The position numbers and the translations under genes are program-made. Shown here one piece after another: positions 7,966 to 13,591 of a stretch of 13,598 nucleotides of DNA; the stretch's first letter is position 1; the number at the start of each line of letters is the position of its first letter. Location of the stretch: NCBI GenBank assembly GCA_020848855.1, contig JADLHH010000043.1, positions 1-13,598 on the forward strand, written 5' to 3'. The notes beneath the pieces are model-generated. The model saw only the letters and a program-made list of their open reading frames with translations. It made no database searches and was not told where the DNA came from. The DNA comes from Anaerolineae bacterium (GTDB lineage Bacteria > Chloroflexota > Anaerolineae > Aggregatilineales > Phototrophicaceae).

Positions 7966-8422
7966 TCTTCTCGATCAACTGCGACGTGCTGTGGTCGGGT
8001 AAGTAGTCGATCAGCACGATTTTGCCGCCGAAAGCGCGCATAGTGTCCGCTTCAGGCAGCACCTTATGGCGGTAATCGCCCCCCTTCACGTAGATATTCG
8101 GCTGGAGCGCGGTCAGGATGGCGTCAGCGGTATCTTCCTCGAAGATGATCGCGGCGGTGACCGGCGCGAGCGCCGCCAGCAGCCGCGCCCGCTCGACCGC
8201 TGGCACGAGCGGTCTGCCCGCGCCCTTCAGCCGGGCGGTGCTGGCGTCGCCGTTGACGCCCACGTAGAGCGCGTCACCCAGCGCCCGCGCCTTCTCCAGA
8301 TAATCCAGATGCCCGACGTGCAGCAGGTCGAAATGCCCGTTGGTGAAGACGAGCTTCTTGCCCTGCGCGTACAGGGCGATGCGCCGCGCCTGCGCCTCGT
8401 CGAGCGTGATGTGTTCGCCCAC
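7946..8422 (-). CDS. HldE-C/RfaE2-type nucleotidyltransferase (heptose-1-phosphate adenylyltransferase-like)
   Basis: A stand-alone cytidylyltransferase-fold enzyme of 158 residues. It shows FTNGHFDLLHVGHLDYL at 26-42 with the HxGH nucleotide-binding motif (H35-V-G-H38), GRPLVPAVERARLLAAL at 69-85, VKGGDY at 112-117 and the C-terminal STSQLI segment at 145-150. This pattern is that of the adenylyltransferase half of HldE, which activates D-glycero-beta-D-manno-heptose 1-phosphate with ATP. The usual TNGCFD has His in place of Cys. No sugar-kinase half is attached or adjacent, and the host may lack LPS, so the true substrate could be another sugar or polyol phosphate. The start is GTG at 8422 with AAGAGG upstream. 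It begins 17 bases after the toxin gene, so the two may be cotranscribed. Confidence 0.85.
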   Translation of the reverse strand: MGEHITLDEAQARRIALYAQGKKLVFTNGHFDLLHVGHLDYLEKARALGDALYVGVNGDASTARLKGAGRPLVPAVERARLLAALAPVTAAIIFEEDTADAILTALQPNIYVKGGDYRHKVLPEADTMRAFGGKIVLIDYLPDHSTSQLIEKIRALPR

Positions 8423-8439
8423 GACCTCAGACCTCTTGG

Positions 8440-8802
8440 TTATTCATCGCTAAATTCGGCTTCAACTTCTTCGATGAGGTGGTGTAATTCGCCTGTGCTG
8501 ATATCTGCACGCTCACTCTTGGGGTAAATATCCACCAGAAAGATGAAATCTACCATTTTCAGATAATAGATAACGCGATAGCCACCGCTCTTGCCGCGCT
8601 GGGCATCGGTGCTGGGAATCCGAGCTTTGTAGACGGTGAGCTTTACTCGTTGTATCTGATCGCCGGGCGTTTCGCCCCGCTCCAATTGCGCAATAAACGG
8701 TTTGAGATCGCCTTCAATTCGGCGATATTTTTTGCGTAGTCGCTTGAAGCTGCGGTTGAAATGGGGAGTTGCTACAACACGAACGGACGGCTCATTCGTC
8801 AT
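8440..8802 (-). CDS. RelE/ParE-family toxin of a type II toxin-antitoxin pair
   Basis: The 120-residue protein has the RelE/ParE fold pattern: FNRSFKRLRKKYRRIEGDL (helices, 15-33), then VKLTVYKARI, KSGGYRVIYYLK at 71-82 and FLVDIYPKSERADIS at 88-102. The GKSGGYRVIY plus YPKSE combination is typical of a RelE-like subgroup common in Cyanobacteria and Chloroflexota. RelE members cleave mRNA on the ribosome, ParE members poison gyrase; which applies here is open. The ATG at 8802 overlaps the last 11 bases of the antitoxin gene, the usual arrangement for coupled translation. An in-frame upstream start at 8937 exists but would run through the antitoxin gene in another frame and adds unrelated sequence, so I reject it. 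Confidence 0.85.
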   Translation of the reverse strand: MTNEPSVRVVATPHFNRSFKRLRKKYRRIEGDLKPFIAQLERGETPGDQIQRVKLTVYKARIPSTDAQRGKSGGYRVIYYLKMVDFIFLVDIYPKSERADISTGELHHLIEEVEAEFSDE

Positions 8803-9046
8803 CGTCTGACCACAGCGTTTCGAGAGAGACGTACTCACCGCGCAGCGCTTCGCGGAGACCCTGCCTGATGCCCTCGCCAAGCTGTTCGGCAGCAAATTCA
8901 TCGTCCAGTGGCAACGCTTCACCATGCTGAACGGCATCCTGGTCGATCAGCGCCCGCATATACTCCCGCAGCGTCTTGAAACCGCGCCGACGCGCTAACG
9001 CCTCGATTTGATCCTGTTCGCTTGATGTGAAAATCTGGTCAGACAT
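8792..9046 (-). CDS. Antitoxin of the RelE-type pair
   Basis: This 84-residue acidic protein sits immediately before the toxin, as antitoxins usually do. Residues about 7-36 (SSEQDQIEALARRRGFKTLREYMRALID region) look like a small helical DNA-binding or dimerisation part. Residues about 55-84 (GLREALRGEYVSLETLW, then an acidic tail) look like the toxin-binding segment seen in related antitoxins. I cannot assign a named family with confidence; a ribbon-helix-helix or RelB-like fold is possible. The ATG at 9046 has GAGAGG eight bases upstream. Autorepression through the promoter at 9070-9098 is expected from how such pairs normally work, but no clear operator dyad was found. Confidence 0.8.
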   Translation of the reverse strand: MSDQIFTSSEQDQIEALARRRGFKTLREYMRALIDQDAVQHGEALPLDDEFAAEQLGEGIRQGLREALRGEYVSLETLWSDDDE

Positions 9047-9069
9047 ATCATTAGCCTCTCGCTGACCTC

Positions 9070-9098
9070 ATTATCAGGCATTTGGGACGCGCTGGCAA
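9070..9098 (-). promoter_or_regulatory. Promoter of the toxin-antitoxin (and nucleotidyltransferase) operon
   Basis: Read on the minus strand: TTGCCA (9098-9093, five of six to TTGACA), a 17-base spacer, and GATAAT (9075-9070, five of six to TATAAT). The expected transcript start falls about 15 bases before the antitoxin ATG, leaving just room for its Shine-Dalgarno sequence. Confidence 0.6.
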
Positions 9099-9109
9099 TA
9101 TCAACATAA

Positions 9110-9139
9110 GGGGGGCTGCCCGTTTGGGGACAGCCGCCC
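9110..9139 (-). terminator. Terminator-like hairpin after the merR-type gene
   Basis: On the minus strand, GGGCGGCTGTCC pairs with GGGCAGCCCCCC, about 11 pairs with one mismatch and one G-U, around a 6-base loop. Only TTATGTT follows, so the T-run is weak. It lies 12 bases after the regulator's stop and just before the toxin-antitoxin promoter, which fits a transcript boundary. Confidence 0.55.
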
Positions 9140-9151
9140 TGATCATCATGC

Positions 9152-9910
9152 TTACGCATTCGCGTCGAGCACGTCGCAGTAGCGCGTCACCGCCTGCTCC
9201 ATGAACGCCGCCAAGCCGGGGCGCATCTTCTCGAAGTTGGCGTGGAAGTCCGGGTGCTGGTTGTACATCTGCCCCAGCCCGCGCAGGATTTCCGGCGTCG
9301 GCTCATAGAAGTAGCGCAGGTGCTGGTGCCAGCGCGCCATGATCGCCTGTACTTCGGGGCTGCCCGCGCCCTTGTCCATCACGCTGATCAAGTCGGTATA
9401 GATATCCCTGCCTTCCTGAAGAATCTGGTCTTTCTTGGCTTTGCTGTAGCTGCCCCAGTTGCGCTGCGATTCCCTGACCTTATCCTGATCGTAGCGGGGA
9501 TCGTTCATGATCTCCTGCTCGTACTGCTTCTGTTTTTCTTCGCTGAACCCGGCGAAGAATTGTTTCTGGCTCATATCCACTTCTCCTACAAGGTGCATGA
9601 TCGTGCTGTCGACGGTTTGAATGAGGCTGTGGAGCCGGTCGATCCGCTCCTGCAAGATGCCGCGATGCGATTGCAGCGCCGCCACGAGGTCGAACTTCGG
9701 GCTGTCGACGATGTCCTTGATTTGCAGCAGCCCCAAGCCGATCTCGCGGTAGAACAGGATTTGCTGAAGCCGGAGCACGGCGTCATCCTCGTAGTGACGG
9801 TAGCCGTTCTCGCCGAGCGACGACGGCTTGAGCAGCCCGATCTGGTCGTAATAGTGCAGCGTGCGCACGCTGACCCCGGCGAGGTCCGAAAGTTGTTTGA
9901 CGGTGTACAC
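9152..9910 (-). CDS. MerR-family transcriptional regulator with TipAS-like C-terminal domain
   Basis: A 252-residue TipAL-type activator. Residues 2-70 are the MerR DNA-binding domain: YTVKQLSDLAGVSVRTLHYY (helix-turn-helix) and GLLKPSSLGENGYRHY (wing). About 75-112 is the dimerisation coiled coil. About 118-248 resemble the TipAS antibiotic-recognition domain: SEEKQKQYEQEI, NWGSYSKAKKDQILQEG, MARWHQHLRYFYEPTPEILRGLGQMY, MRPGLAAFMEQAVTRYCDVL. In TipAL this domain binds thiopeptide antibiotics; related proteins (Mta, SkgA) control multidrug or stress genes. The only Cys is C245 near the end, so covalent thiopeptide capture as in TipAL is doubtful. The start is GTG at 9910, supported by AGGAGG seven bases upstream. 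Its own 19-bp-spacer promoter suggests autoregulation. No transporter lies beside it, so its other targets are unknown. Confidence 0.9.
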   Translation of the reverse strand: MYTVKQLSDLAGVSVRTLHYYDQIGLLKPSSLGENGYRHYEDDAVLRLQQILFYREIGLGLLQIKDIVDSPKFDLVAALQSHRGILQERIDRLHSLIQTVDSTIMHLVGEVDMSQKQFFAGFSEEKQKQYEQEIMNDPRYDQDKVRESQRNWGSYSKAKKDQILQEGRDIYTDLISVMDKGAGSPEVQAIMARWHQHLRYFYEPTPEILRGLGQMYNQHPDFHANFEKMRPGLAAFMEQAVTRYCDVLDANA

Positions 9911-9934
9911 CTGACCCCCTCCTCATTCGGATAC

Positions 9935-9965
9935 AGCATAAAGTATGACGTAACGTGAGGGTCAA
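9935..9965 (-). promoter_or_regulatory. MerR-type promoter with 19-bp spacer, likely autoregulated
   Basis: On the minus strand, TTGACC (9965-9960) is separated from TATGCT (9940-9935) by exactly 19 bases. MerR-family activators work on over-long 19-20 bp spacers by untwisting the DNA. Inside the spacer, two ACGT boxes are one base apart (TTACGT region, 9948-9956), and TGAC/GTCA arms (9946-9949 and 9961-9964 region) frame an imperfect dyad. The start would be about 18 bases before the GTG. Confidence 0.7.
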
Positions 9966-10056
9966 GAGGCAAATTTCGAGCAGGGGCGAAGCGTCCCATT
10001 CGGCGTTTGGTCGTGTTACAGTCATGAGCATAGGGACGGGTCGACAGGTTGGAGAG

Positions 10057-11022
10057 ATGCGGCAGCGCATAGCCCTGACGGTCATTCTTGCGATAGCGGC
10101 AGCGTTTCTGCTGTACGAGTTTTCGCCCGGCGCGAATGCATCACGGCTTCCGCCTGAGACGAAGCTCGCTGTGTGGATGGGCGTTACCTGGTCGATGGAC
10201 GCCCACAGCGACGCGGAGATCGCCGCCCTCGCCGACGACTTGCAGGCGCATCGGGTCGATTATGCCTACGTCTACGTCAGCTATCTGCAAGCGGGCGACG
10301 TTTTTAGCCCTACCTATGGTCAGGCAGCGGCTTTCACCCAACGCCTGCGCGCGGCTGCACCCGATGTCGCGCTGTTCGCGTGGGTCGGCGTGCCCATCAG
10401 CATCACCCAGCCGGACGGCACAGTTGTCGACAACCGGCTGGAAAGCGCGGCAGTCCGCCAGCAGATCGCGGATTTTGCCGCCGATACGATCACCGATTTG
10501 GGTTTTGACGGCTTCCACCTGAACGCTGAACTCATCCCCAACGAAGATGAAGCCTTCCTGCAAACGCTGGCAGTCATTCGTGCCGCGCTGCCCGATGGAA
10601 CGCCTTTCTCGACGACGGCGCACGCCCTGCGCCCGCAGGGGTTGGTGACGCTCGTCCCGTATCCGCAGGTCGCCCACAACTGGACTCCGGCATATTTGCA
10701 GCAGGTCGCGGATCATGTCGATCAGCTTGCGCTGATGGCATACGATTCGGGGCTGCCGTTTCCGCGCGATTACCGCGCCTGGGTGGAGTATCAGACCCGG
10801 ACAGCCGGAGCAGCGCTGGTCGATAAACCCACCGAGCTGCTGATCGGGCTGCCTGTGAGCGAAGAATGGACGTGGAGCCATCAGACGCAAGCCGAAACGC
10901 TTGCCGATGCGCTCAGCGGCTTGAGTAGCAGCTACTCGGATGCCGTCGCCGGAATAGCCCTGTATCCCTACTGGGAAATGTCCCCGGACGAGTGGCGGCA
11001 GGTTGCTGTCGTCAGACGATAG
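10057..11022 (+). CDS. Secreted GH18-like TIM-barrel protein with altered catalytic motif
   Basis: From the ATG at 10057 the protein has 321 residues: a signal peptide (MRQR, hydrophobic 5-20, likely cleavage after ANA at 26-28) and then a chitinase-like barrel. Evidence for the barrel: strand-like VDYAYVYVSYL at 67-77, VALFAWVGVPI at 104-114, LGFDGFHLNAE at 148-158 in the place of the GH18 strand-4 motif DGFDxDxE, VDQLALMAYD at 221-230 matching the GH18 MxYD strand, and GIALYPYWEM at 299-308. E158, the position of the acid/base, is kept, but the two inner Asp of the GH18 motif are His and Asn. Activity on chitin is therefore uncertain; it could act on another glycan or only bind. In-frame starts at 10024 (ATG) and 9955 exist; 9955 would overlap the merR promoter. 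An AGG lies eight bases before 10057. The next gene follows after 53 bases. Confidence 0.75.
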   Translation: MRQRIALTVILAIAAAFLLYEFSPGANASRLPPETKLAVWMGVTWSMDAHSDAEIAALADDLQAHRVDYAYVYVSYLQAGDVFSPTYGQAAAFTQRLRAAAPDVALFAWVGVPISITQPDGTVVDNRLESAAVRQQIADFAADTITDLGFDGFHLNAELIPNEDEAFLQTLAVIRAALPDGTPFSTTAHALRPQGLVTLVPYPQVAHNWTPAYLQQVADHVDQLALMAYDSGLPFPRDYRAWVEYQTRTAGAALVDKPTELLIGLPVSEEWTWSHQTQAETLADALSGLSSSYSDAVAGIALYPYWEMSPDEWRQVAVVRR

Positions 11023-11034
11023 CTGCCTGGCTCC

Positions 11035-11054
11035 CGCCCCTACGCAGCGGGGCG
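11035..11054 (+). other. GC-rich hairpin between the GH18-like and GT-C-like genes
   Basis: CGCCCC (11035-11040) and GGGGCG (11049-11054) form a 6-bp stem with an 8-base loop. No T-run follows, so it is not a standard terminator. Just after it, TGCTATCCT (11061-11068) resembles an extended -10 element placed so that transcription could begin at or next to the ATG at 11076, which would give a leaderless mRNA; the -35 is not convincing. Confidence 0.3.
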
Positions 11055-11075
11055 AAGCGTGCTATCCTTATCGCT

Positions 11076-12563
11076 ATGACGCGCTCGACTGCTTCCCCGC
11101 GACCCGCCCGACGCCTCACGCCGCTCAAAGTGATTGGCTGGCTGGTCGTCGGCGCGGCGCTGATTTTCCTGCTGGTCATGCAGGGGCGGGCGCTCATCCT
11201 GTTCGCCCAGCGTATCCCGCTGATGCTGGACGATCCCTATACGCTCAACTACGGCGAAGGTCCGCTGCTCGATCAGGCGGTGCGGCTGGCGCGCGGCGAG
11301 GACATCTATCGCGCCGACCTCTCGACCCCGCCCTACACCATCACCAATTATCCACCGCTCTACGTGATGGCGCAGGTTCCGTTTGTTAACCATTTCGGCG
11401 CGGCGCTGTGGTATGGTCGGCTGATCTCGCTGATCAGCGCGGGCGCGGCGGCGCTGTTTCTGGGCTTGACCGTGCAGACGGTCACGAAAGACTGGCTCGC
11501 CGGGCTTGCCGCCGGGCTGACGCTGCCCGCCATCCCCTACATTTTCTACTGGTCGTCGCTGGCGCGCATCGACTGCCTGGCGCTGGCGCTGAGCATGGCG
11601 GGCTTGTGGGTGATCGCCCGCTGGTATCAGCATGGCTGGGGCATCATCCTCGCCGCGCTGCTGCTGACTGCCGCCGCCTACACCCGCCAGACCTATCTGC
11701 TGGCGGCGCCGCTGGCAGCGGTCGGCTGGCTGTGGGGCAGGCGCGAGCGCTTCGGCGCGCTGGCGTTCGCCGTGCTGGTCGGATGCTTCGTGCTGGGCAT
11801 CTTCGCCGTGCTGATGGTGGCGACGCGTGGCGGCATCTTCTTCCACGTCATCACCGCCAACGTCAACGCCCTCGACACCACCCTGATTCAGCATTACGTC
11901 GATGAACTGATCCAGCATTTACCGATCCTGCTGGCGGGCGGGGCGCTCTACCTGGTGCTCGGCGCGATCTGGGGACGCCGGGCGTGGTGGCTGATCGCGC
12001 CGTACACGGTCGGCGGGGCGCTGGTCGCCCTGACGATCAGCAAGGTCGGCTCGGATGTGAACTACCTGTTCGAGCTTTCGGCGGGCGTGTGCTTCGCCGC
12101 CGGTGGGCTAATCGCACTGGTGCGGCGCTGGTTCCCGCTGCGCGCGGCGGCGCTGGTCGTCCTGGCGCTGGCGGTGTCGATGGCAACCGACCTCACCACC
12201 CGCCATTACGAGCCGCTCCTGCGCGACCGCGCCGAAGATCAGGGCACGCTGGGTGAGCTGATTGCGGTGATTCGCTCGACCGATGCGCCGATCCTCGCCG
12301 ACGAGGACACGGCGCTGCTGGTGCTCAACGGCAAGCCGATCCTGATCCAGCCGTTCGAGATGAGCCAGCTTGCCCTCGCCGGGCTGTGGGATCAGCAGCC
12401 GTTTCTCGATGCCCTCGCACGCGGCGATTACCCGGTGATTCTGCTCTACCAGTTGTCGCGCTCCGAACGCTGGACGCCGCACATGCGCGCCATCATCAAC
12501 AACGTTTACCGCCCCGACTTCCAGAGCGGCGGGACGATGGTCTACCGCTACGTCGGTCAGTAA
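11076..12563 (+). CDS. Multi-pass membrane protein, GT39/GT-C-like glycosyltransferase candidate
   Basis: The 495-residue protein has about ten hydrophobic segments (first at about 17-36, then 110-135, 142-160, 165-181, 187-205, 226-248, 281-299, 304-320, 331-349, 354-370) and a soluble C-terminal part (371-495). After the first helix comes a loop with LDDPYTLNYGEGPLLDQ at 51-67, where acidic residues D52, D53 and E61 occupy the place of the catalytic acidic loop of GT-C enzymes, then NYPPLY at 91-96. Further conserved-looking spots are ARIDCLALA at 163-171, TRQTYLLAAP at 203-212 and VGSDVNYLFELS at 324-335. GT-C enzymes transfer sugars from polyprenyl-phosphate donors on the outer face of the membrane; the acceptor is unknown here. 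The ATG at 11076 has no clear ribosome binding site; an in-frame start at 10992 would overlap the previous gene by 31 bases and adds a Cys/Pro-rich non-membrane extension, so I prefer 11076. Confidence 0.7.
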   Translation: MTRSTASPRPARRLTPLKVIGWLVVGAALIFLLVMQGRALILFAQRIPLMLDDPYTLNYGEGPLLDQAVRLARGEDIYRADLSTPPYTITNYPPLYVMAQVPFVNHFGAALWYGRLISLISAGAAALFLGLTVQTVTKDWLAGLAAGLTLPAIPYIFYWSSLARIDCLALALSMAGLWVIARWYQHGWGIILAALLLTAAAYTRQTYLLAAPLAAVGWLWGRRERFGALAFAVLVGCFVLGIFAVLMVATRGGIFFHVITANVNALDTTLIQHYVDELIQHLPILLAGGALYLVLGAIWGRRAWWLIAPYTVGGALVALTISKVGSDVNYLFELSAGVCFAAGGLIALVRRWFPLRAAALVVLALAVSMATDLTTRHYEPLLRDRAEDQGTLGELIAVIRSTDAPILADEDTALLVLNGKPILIQPFEMSQLALAGLWDQQPFLDALARGDYPVILLYQLSRSERWTPHMRAIINNVYRPDFQSGGTMVYRYVGQ

Positions 12564-12607
12564 CGCGCCCCGTATTTCCAACCGGATAGATTCGGGCAAA
12601 CAGGGGA

Positions 12608-12637
12608 TTGCCAACGCCTTTCGATTCGTGCTACAAT
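12608..12637 (+). promoter_or_regulatory. Promoter upstream of the first small Arg-rich gene
   Basis: TTGCCA (12608-12613), an 18-base spacer and TACAAT (12632-12637), preceded by TGC as an extended -10. The start would be near 12644, about 175 bases before the small gene, giving a long leader. It is among the best promoter matches in the window. Confidence 0.6.
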
Positions 12638-12643
12638 TCGGTC

Positions 12644-12819
12644 GTTAGTAGTTTACTAAGGGTCAAAAAGGATGTTATCGGGTTGATGCGACCTGTCCAT
12701 ACGACCAGGTGACCGCCTAGTCACTCTGGTAGACGGAAGACCGTCCCTCGGTCGGATGAACTGCCGTGACCTGTTGTGGTTTAATGATACGGTACGTCGA
12801 AACAAGAAGGAGAAAGCTC
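12644..12819 (+). ncRNA. Structured 5' leader RNA (candidate) of the first small Arg-rich gene
   Basis: A run of hairpins follows the predicted start. TTAGTA/TACTAA with a GTT loop (12645-12659). ACCAG-GTGAC with GTCAC-(T)-CTGGT, ten pairs with one bulge and a CGCCTA loop (12704-12730). GACGG/CCGTC with an AAGA tetraloop (12732-12745). GGTCA (12661-12665) can pair with TGACC (12767-12771), which would enclose the latter two. CAGGT (12706-12710) could instead pair with either of two ACCTG copies (12691-12695, 12769-12773), so alternative folds exist. It matches no riboswitch class I know and is not a tRNA. A TTTAAT at 12780-12785 could be a second -10, in which case part of this region would not be leader. 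Folding was done by eye. Confidence 0.4.
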
Positions 12820-13029
12820 ATGTACATCTCAGACTATTCGGCGCAGCTTATGCACCAGGACCGGCTGCGTGAAGCGGAACGGGCGCGGCGCTTCGATGTG
12901 CTGCGTGATGCGACGGAGCAGGCTCCCATCGTCGTCGAAACAGGCTTGCTCTACCAGTTGAAGCAGTGGTTCAATTCCCGGAATCGTCGTCAGGAAGTCC
13001 GCGATGTGCGCCGCGCAACCGCAGTCTGA
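12820..13029 (+). CDS. Small Arg-rich protein A, 69 aa, unknown function
   Basis: No known family is recognised. The chain begins MYISDYSAQLMHQDRLREAERARR, a charged and probably helical segment, has a less regular middle (about 33-40), a short amphipathic part with LLYQLKQWFNSRNRR (about 43-57), and ends in DVRRATAV. It has no signal peptide or membrane helix and is rich in Arg. It is a clear paralog of the gene at 13325: both share Y-x-x-D-Y, DRLREAER-x-RR, QW-x-x-SR and DVRR-x-x-AV. The ATG at 12820 has a near-perfect AAGGAG seven bases upstream, so it should be well translated; a longer in-frame start at 12766 lacks one. It has its own promoter, long leader and strong terminator, which points to a real, highly expressed small gene. 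Arg-rich helices could bind RNA, DNA or acidic membrane lipids; this is inference. Confidence 0.8.
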   Translation: MYISDYSAQLMHQDRLREAERARRFDVLRDATEQAPIVVETGLLYQLKQWFNSRNRRQEVRDVRRATAV

Positions 13030-13053
13030 TTGCCGGGCAGCGTGCCTTCCCTG

Positions 13054-13094
13054 AAAACGCCGGAAGCGAACCAAAGCTGACGGCGTTTTTGTTT
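13054..13094 (+). terminator. Rho-independent terminator after small gene A
   Basis: AAAACGCCG (13054-13062) pairs with CGGCGTTTT (13081-13089), nine pairs, with a further AGC/GCT pairing inside the loop, followed by TGTTT. It begins 25 bases after the stop codon. Confidence 0.85.
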
Positions 13095-13260
13095 GCCCCG
13101 CACATTTTGCCGCGCACGAGCCTGCGGGTTCACGAACGGAGCCGCTTGTGACATATAGAACTAGTGTTCGGTGTCGTGCCCGGTCGGGCGAAGCGGTGTC
13201 CGGTTCTCGTGTGGCGGGTATTCTGGCGGATGAGCCGCTGGAATACTTTGAAAGTCTCTA
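13095..13260. other. Gap between small genes A and B with an orphan 12-bp hairpin
   Basis: No coding frame is supported here. The clearest element is an uninterrupted 12-pair hairpin at 13218-13246: arms GTATTCTGGCGG and CCGCTGGAATAC (two G-U pairs), loop ATGAG, followed by TTTG. CGGTGTC occurs twice (about 13170 and 13194). The hairpin is not attached to any annotated gene end, since terminator A lies 125 bases earlier and promoter B begins 15 bases later. It may end a small untranslated transcript or act as a second terminator. Confidence 0.45.
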
Positions 13261-13294
13261 TTGACCCTTCATGAGCCATATGGTTTAATGGCTC
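13261..13294 (+). promoter_or_regulatory. Promoter of small gene B with an overlapping inverted repeat
   Basis: TTGACC (13261-13266, five of six), 17 bases, TTTAAT (13284-13289, five of six). An inverted repeat GAGCCAT (13273-13279) / ATGGCTC (13288-13294) covers the spacer, the end of the -10 and the predicted start, so a repressor bound there would block RNA polymerase. TGGTTTAATG also occurs upstream of gene A (12778-12787). Confidence 0.65.
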
Positions 13295-13324
13295 TGGCTG
13301 TGATGCAGTAAGGATGCGAACACC

Positions 13325-13540
13325 ATGTATACAGCGGACTATGGAACGGTGCAGCTTCTGTACGAAGACCGGCTGCGCGAAGCGGAACGGAAACGTCGTC
13401 TCCTTTACCTGACGATGGACATGAACAGCCCGGCGTTGAGCGAAAGCCGGCGCAGTTGGCTGCGGCAGATTCGCCAGTGGCTGGCGTCGCGCGGTCAGCA
13501 CCAGGCAACCGGCGACGTTCGCCGTCGGCGTGCGGTCTAG
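13325..13540 (+). CDS. Small Arg-rich protein B, 71 aa, paralog of protein A
   Basis: This 71-residue protein repeats the plan of protein A: MYTADYGTVQLLYEDRLREAERKRR, a variable middle (about 26-43), SWLRQIRQWLASRGQ (about 44-58) and the ending GDVRRRRAV. The two ends are well conserved between the copies while the middle differs in sequence and slightly in length, as expected for genuine coding sequence under selection. It is strongly basic with no membrane helix or signal peptide. The ATG at 13325 follows AAGGA at 13308-13312, a somewhat long ten-base spacing. It has its own promoter with an overlapping inverted repeat and its own terminator, so the two copies are separately controlled rather than an operon. 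A role in nucleic acid binding or as a small regulator is possible but not shown. Confidence 0.8.
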   Translation: MYTADYGTVQLLYEDRLREAERKRRLLYLTMDMNSPALSESRRSWLRQIRQWLASRGQHQATGDVRRRRAV

Positions 13541-13560
13541 CGGAAGCGGTCATCACACGA

Positions 13561-13591
13561 GGGCGGAACTCAGGTTCCGCCTATTTTTTTG
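13561..13591 (+). terminator. Rho-independent terminator after small gene B
   Basis: GGCGGAAC (13562-13569) pairs perfectly with GTTCCGCC (13574-13581) around a TCAG loop, followed after TA by seven T. It begins 20 bases after the stop codon and is the strongest terminator in the window. Confidence 0.9.

Noticed and set aside
9955..10056. N-terminal extension of the GH18-like gene starting at 9955 (or 10024)
   Set aside because: The 9955 start overlaps the merR-type promoter and adds an Arg/Ser-rich stretch before a normal signal peptide. The 10024 start remains possible but has no ribosome binding site.
11040..11918. 292-codon open frame on the minus strand
   Set aside because: Antisense to the GT-C-like membrane protein gene; composition is that of a shadow frame.
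12704..12773. tRNA-like reading of the folded leader
   Set aside because: There is no acceptor stem, T-loop (TTCGA) or proper anticodon arm; the hairpin sizes do not fit a tRNA.
12766..12819. Longer start for small protein A at 12766
   Set aside because: It lacks a Shine-Dalgarno sequence and would run across the TTTAAT element; the ATG at 12820 has AAGGAG at ideal spacing and aligns with residue 1 of protein B.
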